A DNA stretch of 5,086 nt from Paraglaciecola arctica (lineage in GTDB: Bacteria > Pseudomonadota > Gammaproteobacteria > Enterobacterales > Alteromonadaceae), in assembly GCA_003232445.1 (NCBI GenBank), contig QIJM01000437.1, forward strand, positions 1 through 5,086, written 5' to 3'. The notes under the pieces were generated by a model. It saw only the letters and a program-made list of their open reading frames with translations. It ran no database searches and was not told where the DNA came from. Positions 1 to 4,748 of this stretch are shown one piece after another. A program made the translations under genes and the position numbers. Within the stretch, counting starts at the first letter, position 1. Every line of letters starts with the position of its first letter.

Positions 1-680
1 ACAATGTTCGCTATACGGCACTGACTCCAAATTTACGTGGGCTGGAAGCCGCGATTGAAGCACAAGTAGACGAAGTTGCGGTTTTTGGCGCGGCGTCAGA
101 AGCCTTCTCGCAAAAAAACATCAATTGTTCTATCGCACAAAGTCTAGAGCGATTTTTACCGCTGATAGAGCTGGCGCAAAAACATCAACTTCCCGTTCGG
201 GGTTACGTATCTTGTGTATTGGGTTGTCCCTATGAAGGCCAAATTACCTCTCAAAAAGTGGTAGAGGTTAGTCAACAGCTAATTGATATGGGCTGCTATG
301 AAGTATCCTTAAGCGACACTATTGGTGTCGGCACTCCAGTAAAAACACAACAAATGTTAAATGCCGTTTTAAGTTGTATCCCAAAAGATAAATTGGCAGT
401 GCATTTTCATGATACCTACGGTCAAGCATTGGCAAATATATTGGTTGCCCTGCAACAGGGTATATCCGTGGTAGATAGCGCAGTATCGGGTTTGGGCGGT
501 TGCCCTTATGCAAAAGGTGCCTCTGGTAATGTCGCCACGGAAGATTTAGTCTATATGCTCGACGGTATGAATATCGAAACGGGTATCAATCTTAAACGGC
601 TGACTCAGGCGGGATTAAATATAATGCAAGCTTTAGGCAGGCAGTCTAATTCCAAGGTGGCGCTAGCCCTAACAGCATAA
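1..680 (+). CDS. mvaB: Hydroxymethylglutaryl-CoA lyase, 3' part (5' end outside window)
   Basis: This cytosolic enzyme cleaves (S)-3-hydroxy-3-methylglutaryl-CoA to acetoacetate and acetyl-CoA, the last step of leucine degradation. The reading frame is open from position 3, giving 225 residues before TAA at 678-680; the family is about 300 residues, so roughly 75 are missing, including the N-terminal Arg-Asp catalytic segment. The sequence matches the human enzyme closely over long stretches. Visible motifs are GYVSCVLGCPYEG (about 201-239), DTIGVGTP, the metal-binding HxH in AVHFHDTYGQALAN (His codons at 402 and 408), and the catalytic-loop GLGGCPYAKGASGN, with its Cys codon at 501. This is the TIM-barrel HMGL-like family. 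The protein ends shortly after a SKVALA motif and lacks a peroxisomal or organellar tail, as expected in bacteria. In many Proteobacteria it lies in the liu leucine/isovalerate cluster (liuE), but the upstream genes are not visible here. The TTG at 219 is internal, not a start. Identity is near certain. Confidence 0.96.
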   Translation, partial: NVRYTALTPNLRGLEAAIEAQVDEVAVFGAASEAFSQKNINCSIAQSLERFLPLIELAQKHQLPVRGYVSCVLGCPYEGQITSQKVVEVSQQLIDMGCYEVSLSDTIGVGTPVKTQQMLNAVLSCIPKDKLAVHFHDTYGQALANILVALQQGISVVDSAVSGLGGCPYAKGASGNVATEDLVYMLDGMNIETGINLKRLTQAGLNIMQALGRQSNSKVALALTA

Positions 681-682
681 GG
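678..682 (+). promoter_or_regulatory. Ribosome binding site of the 691 gene, overlapping the mvaB stop
   Basis: TAAGG at 678-682 contains the mvaB stop codon (678-680) and an AAGG Shine-Dalgarno core. The core ends 8 bases before the TTG at 691. The overlap suggests that ribosomes finishing mvaB re-initiate on the small gene (translational coupling). It also supports TTG 691 as the start, since an in-frame stop lies just upstream at 670-672. Confidence 0.5.
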
Positions 683-690
683 CAAACTTT

Positions 691-924
691 TTGACTGAAC
701 AAAACTCATCTCGCACCTCACTACCTGCAAATGTTAGAGTGATGATTGCATTAGTTGCATCGCCTACTTTAATGGTAGTGGGTATGTTGTTTTACACACT
801 ATTTGTGGATGGCTGGCAATATATCAGTATCAGTATGATCGTTTTTTCACTGCTATGCGTATTGGCTTACTACGTGGTCATAACAGGTAATCCCCCCCGC
901 CTTCGCATTAAAAAACGCGATTAA
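691..924 (+). CDS. Small two-helix inner-membrane protein, function unknown
   Basis: I do not recognise this 77-residue protein. Two strongly hydrophobic segments, about residues 17-39 and 46-66, are predicted membrane helices joined by a short polar turn (VDGW). The N-terminal 15 residues are polar, and the C-terminal tail (PPRLRIKKRD) is strongly basic, so by the positive-inside rule both ends should be cytoplasmic. The start is TTG at 691: it is the first start codon after the in-frame stop at 670-672 and has AAGG 8 bases upstream. An ATG at 742 would cut into the first helix and is less likely. The gene begins 10 bases after mvaB and is probably co-transcribed with it; lgt follows after 90 bases. 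A run of seven C (892-898) sits in the last codons. The membrane topology and coupled start make it a likely real gene, but no role can be given. Confidence 0.72.
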   Translation: MTEQNSSRTSLPANVRVMIALVASPTLMVVGMLFYTLFVDGWQYISISMIVFSLLCVLAYYVVITGNPPRLRIKKRD

Positions 925-961
925 ACAATAAACAAGCACGTGTTCGAAAAACTCATTCGGG

Positions 962-967
962 TACAAT
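962..967 (+). promoter_or_regulatory. Possible -10 element of an lgt promoter
   Basis: TACAAT matches the sigma-70 -10 consensus at five of six bases. It lies in the 90-base gap before lgt and would start a transcript near 974, with a leader of about 40 bases. The region 16-18 bases upstream (939-946) has no good TTGACA match, so the call is weak. lgt could equally be read through from mvaB, since no terminator is visible between 680 and 1015. Confidence 0.25.
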
Positions 968-1014
968 ACTTATATTCCCTTAAGAAACACATAAACAGCA
1001 GTAAGGTAGATTGA

Positions 1015-1797
1015 ATGGAATTTTTTACTTGGGACGCAGACCCAGTATTAGTTGAGTTTTTTGGATTAAAAATACATTGGTACGGTGCTTTATTTGCCAC
1101 CGCTATTTTAGCCGGTTTGCAAGTAATGAAATGGATATTCCAACGAGAAAAAATCAACCTGGAATTACTTGATACAGGGCTGATGTATTGTGCTTTTGGC
1201 ATTATTATAGGTGCCAGACTCGGTCATTGCTTATTTTATGATCCAGAGTTTTACCTCAGTAACCCGCTGAAAATATTAGCTATATGGGAAGGAGGCCTTG
1301 CCAGCCACGGGGGTGGCTTAGGCGTGATCATTGCGGTGTATTTTTTCCAAAGAAAACATAAAATTGAGTATTTGTGGTTGTTAGACAGACTCGCCATTTC
1401 TACTGCATTATTTGGTTTCTTTGTTCGTTTTGCTAATTTTATGAATTCCGAAATTATCGGTACTCAGACTGATGTACCTTGGGCGGTGGTATTTGCGCGC
1501 ATTGATCTACTGCCGAGGCATCCAGCCCAGCTATATGAGTCTTTGTCTTACTTGAGTATATTTATAGCGTTAATATTGTTATATCGCTTTTCAAACATTA
1601 AAAACCAAGCAGGAGCACTATTTGGCGCATTTTTATGTATGGTATTTACTGCTAGGTTCGGTATTGAATTCGTAAAAGTAAAACAAGCCGCATACACTGG
1701 TGAAGTTTGGATAAATACGGGGCAAGCTTTGAGTATCCCGTTTTTTGTGGTCGGCATAGTTCTATTGTTACAAGCTTGGAAGAAAAGCCGTACATAA
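1015..1797 (+). CDS. lgt: Prolipoprotein diacylglyceryl transferase (Lgt), Bacteroidota-like form
   Basis: Lgt is an inner-membrane enzyme that moves the diacylglyceryl group of phosphatidylglycerol onto the lipobox cysteine of prolipoproteins, the first step of lipoprotein maturation. The 260-residue product has about seven hydrophobic segments and the family's conserved positions: Tyr23 in HWYG, GARLGH at 66-71, His98 in SHGGGLG, Arg138/Asn141/Glu146 in VRFANFMNSE, RHPAQLYE at 168-175, and Arg214/Glu218 in RFGIEF. By family knowledge these correspond to E. coli Tyr26, His103, Arg143, Asn146, Glu151, Arg239 and Glu243, so it should be active. It is about 30 residues shorter than E. coli Lgt, mainly because the insert between the NxE motif and RHPxQLYE is missing. 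Phrases such as EGGLASHGG, WLLDRL and NSEIIGxxTDVPWA resemble Bacteroidota Lgt. Val137 replaces the Gly usual before the signature Arg. The ATG start has TAAGG at 1002-1006, spaced 8 bases. Confidence 0.95.
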   Translation: MEFFTWDADPVLVEFFGLKIHWYGALFATAILAGLQVMKWIFQREKINLELLDTGLMYCAFGIIIGARLGHCLFYDPEFYLSNPLKILAIWEGGLASHGGGLGVIIAVYFFQRKHKIEYLWLLDRLAISTALFGFFVRFANFMNSEIIGTQTDVPWAVVFARIDLLPRHPAQLYESLSYLSIFIALILLYRFSNIKNQAGALFGAFLCMVFTARFGIEFVKVKQAAYTGEVWINTGQALSIPFFVVGIVLLLQAWKKSRT

Positions 1798-1822
1798 GCG
1801 GCTACATACCCATTCATTGTCT

Positions 1823-1858
1823 GCAAGCGTAGCGGCTGTCACGTTTTATACCGCTTGC
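1823..1858. repeat. Imperfect inverted repeat at the convergent lgt / STAS-like junction
   Basis: GCAAGCG at 1823-1829 is the exact reverse complement of CGCTTGC at 1852-1858, separated by 22 bases. AGCGG at 1831-1835 can alternatively pair with CCGCT at 1851-1855. The right arm lies inside the 3' end of the minus-strand gene. Neither strand has a T-run after the hairpin, so it is a poor intrinsic terminator. It could still help separate the two convergent transcripts. Confidence 0.25.
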
Positions 1859-2259
1859 GCTGAGGTGATTTTTTGCACCAACCACCAAGCAGCGTCTTCT
1901 TTATCAGAAAAAAAACGGTGTGTGTCACCGGCTTTTGTATGCAGTTCACTCAAGTGGCGTTTTGCAAACTCTGGTGAGTTAGACTCGCTAACTAAAATGG
2001 CGCTAGCAACTCTGCCCTTCCTACGTTCATGTTTGATTGTTTTTATTAGATGCTCGGCAGCATCTGGCACATAAATAGGATCACCACGTAATACAACTAA
2101 TGCCCCCCAAGGGCTGCCATACAAAGTTTCCAGTAAGGGGTTAAAGCGGTTATACGCCTCTTTTACTGCTTCTAAATTCCAAGGCCCACAACCTTCGACC
2201 AATAAAATTCTATCTTGAGTATATACATCGATACTCCCATGCACTGTAAAACGTCCCAT
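1846..2259 (-). CDS. SpoIIAA-like/STAS-type small cytoplasmic protein, function unknown
   Basis: The 137-residue product is soluble, with no signal peptide or membrane segment. It opens with MGRFTVHGSIDVY followed by a beta-strand-rich stretch (DRILLVEGCGPWN). An amphipathic helix follows, then a second hydrophobic strand (WGALVVLRGD), a basic region (KHERRKGR, about 94-101), a third strand (ASAILVSES), and a final helix with a FFSDKEDAAWWL motif. The alternating strand/helix order and the closing F-x-eeAxxWL motif resemble SpoIIAA-like/STAS-fold proteins seen in marine gammaproteobacteria; this is pattern recognition, not a search result. The ATG at 2259 is chosen because AAGGG lies 7 bases upstream. 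An in-frame TTG at 2313 would add 18 residues but has no ribosome binding site. The gene converges on lgt and is divergent from glgC, sharing 271 bases of upstream DNA. Its partner or ligand is unknown. Confidence 0.72.
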   Translation of the reverse strand: MGRFTVHGSIDVYTQDRILLVEGCGPWNLEAVKEAYNRFNPLLETLYGSPWGALVVLRGDPIYVPDAAEHLIKTIKHERRKGRVASAILVSESNSPEFAKRHLSELHTKAGDTHRFFSDKEDAAWWLVQKITSAQAV

Positions 2260-2266
2260 TTCACCA

Positions 2267-2271
2267 CCCTT
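2267..2271 (-). promoter_or_regulatory. Ribosome binding site deciding the ATG 2259 start
   Basis: Read on the minus strand, AAGGG at 2271-2267 lies 7 bases before the ATG at 2259-2257. This strong Shine-Dalgarno sequence at ideal spacing selects the 137-residue product over the TTG-initiated extension at 2313. Confidence 0.65.
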
Positions 2272-2311
2272 AATCGCGCCTATCCTAGATTTGATAACGC
2301 CATGAACAAAC

Positions 2312-2339
2312 AATATATCTCGATTGAGTTAATAGTTAA
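2312..2339 (-). promoter_or_regulatory. Candidate sigma-70 promoter of the STAS-like gene
   Basis: On the minus strand, TTAACT (2339-2334, four of six matches to TTGACA) is followed after 16 bases by TATATT (2317-2312, five of six to TATAAT). Transcription would start near 2305, giving a leader of about 45 bases before ATG 2259. The -35 box lies within the 10-base palindrome TAGTTAACTA (2333-2342), which could be an operator or simply AT-rich chance. Confidence 0.35.
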
Positions 2340-2433
2340 CTAGTAAACGACAGATTTATCAAGTCATTAAGTGTATTATTTTACTCGTTTTTAACTGAGA
2401 TGCTTTATTTATCTATAGGCTAAATAGTGCTCA

Positions 2434-2482
2434 TTGAATTTAGTCAACTGTCGTGTAAACTCGATCAAGTAGTAGGTAAAAT
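2434..2482 (+). promoter_or_regulatory. Candidate glgC promoter region
   Basis: The intergenic region 2260-2530 contains no gene and is AT-rich. Two overlapping sigma-70-like arrangements point toward glgC: TTGAAT (2434-2439) with TAAACT (2456-2461) at 16 bases, and the better -10 box TAAAAT (2477-2482) with only a weak -35 near 2454. Either would leave a leader of roughly 40-65 bases before ATG 2531. No riboswitch-like fold is obvious. The choice between the two is uncertain. Confidence 0.3.
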
Positions 2483-2516
2483 AAAAAGTAAACGGCTAGA
2501 AAAATGTTAACTGGAC

Positions 2517-2521
2517 AGGAG
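2517..2521 (+). promoter_or_regulatory. glgC ribosome binding site
   Basis: AGGAG at 2517-2521 lies 9 bases before ATG 2531, a near-ideal Shine-Dalgarno sequence. It fixes the start used for GlgC. Confidence 0.7.
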
Positions 2522-2530
2522 TAAGGACTT

Positions 2531-3796
2531 ATGGCGAACCAACCGTCTCGTTATATCAGTAATTTAACACGTGATACCTACGCACTAATTTTAGCCGGTG
2601 GTAGAGGTTCAAGACTTTATGAACTAACTAATTGGCGGGCAAAACCAGCCTTATATTTTGGCGGCAAGTTTCGTATTATCGATTTTCCATTATCCAATTG
2701 TATTAATTCAGGGATCCGCAATGTTGGCGTGGTGACCCAATACAAATCTCACTCACTCATTCGGCATTTAGTCAGAGGTTGGGGGCATTTTAAGAAAGAA
2801 CTAGGCGAGTCGGTTGAAATTCTCCCCGCATCACAGCGCTTTTCAGATAACTGGTATGAAGGCACGGCAGATGCCGTCTTTCAAAACATCGATATTATTC
2901 GTGACGAACTGCCTAAATATGTCTTGGTGTTATCAGGTGACCATATCTACAAAATGGACTACGGTAATTTAATTGCACAACATGCCGAGTCGGGAGCAAA
3001 AATGACAATAAGCTGTATGCCCGTGCCGTTAGAAGAAGCCGCTGGGCAATTTGGTGTTATGTCGGTAGATGAAAATTTCAAAATCATTGGCTTTGAAGAA
3101 AAACCTGAGAACCCTACTCCTTTGCCTAACGATCCAACCAAATGTTTAGCCTCAATGGGCAATTATGTATTTAATACTGAGTTTTTGTTTGAGCAATTAA
3201 AGGCAGATGCCGAAACATCTGGATCTGAACGAGACTTTGGCAAAGATATTATTCCTTCTATCATCAAAGAAGGCTCAGTTTATGCGTTCCAATTCGAAAG
3301 TGATGATGGGGAACAAGAAGCTTATTGGCGTGATGTAGGTACCTTAGACTCATTCTGGCAAGCCAATATGGAGTTGGTAGCACCTGTACCTGCACTCAAC
3401 TTATATGATAAAAAATGGCCGATTTGGACCTATCAAGAACAATTGCCTCCCGCCAAGTTTGTATGGGAAGAGGATAATCGCAGAGGTACAGCGATTAACT
3501 CAGTGGTTTCAGGTGGCTGCATTATTTCTGGTGCAACTTTACGCCGCAGTTTATGTTTCTCTAACGTCAGAGTGCATTCTTACAGCGAAATAGAAGATGC
3601 TGTATTATTGCCAGACGTTGAAGTTGAACGCAATTGCCGAATACGTAAAGCCATTATTGACCGTGGTTGTGTGATCCCCGAAGGCACCGTGATAGGTCAT
3701 AGTCGTGAAGACGATTTAGCCAGAGGATTCAGAGTCACAGAAAAAGGCGTAGTATTAGTTACCCGAGAAATGTTAGGGCTAAAAGTAGGATACTAG
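2531..3796 (+). CDS. glgC: Glucose-1-phosphate adenylyltransferase (ADP-glucose pyrophosphorylase)
   Basis: GlgC makes ADP-glucose and pyrophosphate from ATP and glucose-1-phosphate, the committed and allosterically controlled step of bacterial glycogen synthesis, in the cytosol as a homotetramer. The 421 residues align almost end to end with E. coli GlgC (431). The N-terminal nucleotidyltransferase domain has the LAGGRGSRL loop (21-29), RAKPA, FGGKFRIIDFPLSN, WYEGTADAV (Tyr109 region), LSGDHIYK with Asp137 (E. coli Asp142), and FEEKP with Lys191 (E. coli Lys195, glucose-1-phosphate binding). DFGKDIIP and YWRDVGT follow, then a C-terminal left-handed beta-helix domain with VSGGCIISG, VLLPDVEV and DRGCVIPEGTVIG. 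E. coli Lys39, the fructose-1,6-bisphosphate activator residue, is Trp35 here, and E. coli His46 is Tyr42, so activator preference probably differs from enteric enzymes. No other glg gene lies in the window. It is transcribed alone, from its own upstream region to a terminator at 3826. Confidence 0.97.
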   Translation: MANQPSRYISNLTRDTYALILAGGRGSRLYELTNWRAKPALYFGGKFRIIDFPLSNCINSGIRNVGVVTQYKSHSLIRHLVRGWGHFKKELGESVEILPASQRFSDNWYEGTADAVFQNIDIIRDELPKYVLVLSGDHIYKMDYGNLIAQHAESGAKMTISCMPVPLEEAAGQFGVMSVDENFKIIGFEEKPENPTPLPNDPTKCLASMGNYVFNTEFLFEQLKADAETSGSERDFGKDIIPSIIKEGSVYAFQFESDDGEQEAYWRDVGTLDSFWQANMELVAPVPALNLYDKKWPIWTYQEQLPPAKFVWEEDNRRGTAINSVVSGGCIISGATLRRSLCFSNVRVHSYSEIEDAVLLPDVEVERNCRIRKAIIDRGCVIPEGTVIGHSREDDLARGFRVTEKGVVLVTREMLGLKVGY

Positions 3797-3825
3797 GCCT
3801 TAAAACATCGACCTGGTTATTGCAG

Positions 3826-3848
3826 AGCCGCTAAATCAGCGGCTTTTT
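3826..3848 (+). terminator. Rho-independent terminator of glgC
   Basis: AGCCGCT (3826-3832) and AGCGGCT (3838-3844) form a perfect 7-base-pair GC-rich stem with the 5-base loop AAATC, followed by T residues through 3848. It starts 29 bases after the glgC stop. The T-run overlaps the stop codon of the convergent hydrolase gene (3847-3849). On the minus strand no T-run follows the stem, so it should act mainly on glgC transcripts. Confidence 0.85.
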
Positions 3849-4665
3849 ATTGAGCGACGCTCGCCTTCTCCCATAAGCGAATTCTATCAGTAATAACGTT
3901 TGCTACTTGCTGTGGTTTTTCCAAAGGGAACATATGCCCACCGTCTTCAAAAATAAGATGTTCAATATTGCTCTTTTTAACAAAAGTAGCTAAAAGCGAT
4001 GGGATACACACATCACTATGACTTCCAGTAACCAGTAAACCTGGCACAGACAGACGATTGTAGTACTGATTGATATTATGCGGCACATTACGGTAAATGC
4101 TTGCTTCAATCTGTACGTCAAAGTTGAGTTTTAACTGCCCTTCTCGTTCATCAATGGCAGCTGATACGTAGTCTTGGATACATTCCAATTGAAAATTTTT
4201 GAATAAAGCCTTAGCTTTAAAATAAGCCATTAAGTCTGTGCCTAAAGGCCAACTTTGACAACGCACTTTGGTTTTACCGGCAGGTGAAAACTTGTCGATC
4301 AAGGGTGAATATTTTAACAGTTTAAACGCTATTCTCGCCAGCCCAGAGGCGATAGGAGGATCTAGCATTATTACCCCTTTGATTAAATCAGGTCTTTCAC
4401 AGGCCGCCATAAAAGACACCACGGCTCCCATTGAATGCCCCACAACATAAACAGGTTTAGCCACCTTATGCGTTAAATAATCAATCAACTCTGTAACTTG
4501 ATTACCTAGGTTAGCGTTGACTGGAAAACGTTCTGAATGAGCAAACTTGGTTAGTGCATGTACCTCGAAATCATCGGGGAATTGATTGAAGATTTGTTGG
4601 TAGCTACCTGCAGGAAACCCATTAGCATGCGCAAAGTGTAGATTGATTTTTGTTGATGTAGTCAT
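3847..4665 (-). CDS. Alpha/beta-fold hydrolase, substrate unknown
   Basis: This 272-residue cytosolic protein has no signal peptide and shows a complete alpha/beta-hydrolase catalytic set. The nucleophile elbow GHSMG carries Ser78. The likely acid is Asp218 in LLVTGSHSDV, at the end of the strand before the cap returns. The catalytic histidine is His244 in EDGGHMFPLEKP. An early HANGFP motif (13-18) is the usual HG-type oxyanion-hole segment in a variant form. Residues about 105-195 between LDPP and NVPHNI form a helical lid that would set substrate choice. The family includes esterases, C-C hydrolases and epoxide hydrolases, so a specific reaction cannot be assigned. The ATG at 4665 has AGG 6 bases upstream (4674-4672). 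The stop lies in the T-run of the glgC terminator. It follows the HDOD gene on the same strand by 83 bases, so it may be co-transcribed with it or use its own promoter. Confidence 0.9.
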   Translation of the reverse strand: MTTSTKINLHFAHANGFPAGSYQQIFNQFPDDFEVHALTKFAHSERFPVNANLGNQVTELIDYLTHKVAKPVYVVGHSMGAVVSFMAACERPDLIKGVIMLDPPIASGLARIAFKLLKYSPLIDKFSPAGKTKVRCQSWPLGTDLMAYFKAKALFKNFQLECIQDYVSAAIDEREGQLKLNFDVQIEASIYRNVPHNINQYYNRLSVPGLLVTGSHSDVCIPSLLATFVKKSNIEHLIFEDGGHMFPLEKPQQVANVITDRIRLWEKASVAQ

Positions 4666-4710
4666 CTAAAACCTGTTGTTTTGGGTGTAATGCGGGCACT
4701 CATAAGAGAG

Positions 4711-4740
4711 TATATATTCTTGCGGCCTTCCAATCGCCAA
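4711..4740 (-). promoter_or_regulatory. Possible promoter of the alpha/beta hydrolase gene
   Basis: On the minus strand, TTGGCG (4740-4735, four of six to TTGACA) precedes TATATA (4716-4711) by 18 bases, within the 83-base gap between the HDOD stop and the hydrolase start. No hairpin terminator is visible in this gap, so read-through from the HDOD gene is an alternative. Confidence 0.28.
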
Positions 4741-4748
4741 GTATGTCT

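Noticed and set aside
319..513. Minus-strand open frame inside mvaB.
   Set aside because: It is antisense to the catalytic HxH region of HMG-CoA lyase; a shadow.
921..1202. Minus-strand open frame of 93 codons opposite the start of lgt.
   Set aside because: It lies antisense to a well-supported conserved gene and its product resembles no family I know; treated as a shadow.
1548..1826. Minus-strand open frame of 92 codons opposite the 3' end of lgt.
   Set aside because: It is antisense to conserved Lgt motifs, with no recognisable product.
1797..1837. AGCGGCT repeated directly at 1797-1803 and 1831-1837, and again in the glgC terminator stem at 3838-3844, as a possible uptake or dispersed repeat.
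   Set aside because: Seven bases in three copies is too little; one copy is simply a terminator arm, and the flanking bases are not shared.
1908..1915. A8 run within the STAS-like gene as a phase-variation tract.
   Set aside because: It encodes ordinary Phe-Phe codons on the minus strand, and runs of this length are common in AT-rich genomes.
1817..2074. Plus-strand open frame of 85 codons opposite the STAS-like gene.
   Set aside because: It is cysteine- and serine-rich and low in pattern, antisense to the better-supported gene that has a strong ribosome binding site.
2260..2313. TTG-initiated 18-residue N-terminal extension of the STAS-like protein.
   Set aside because: The TTG at 2313 has no ribosome binding site, while ATG 2259 has AAGGG at 7 bases; the extension also overlaps the likely transcription start region.
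4268..4450. Plus-strand open frame inside the alpha/beta hydrolase gene.
   Set aside because: It is antisense to the segment encoding the nucleophile elbow and lid; a shadow.
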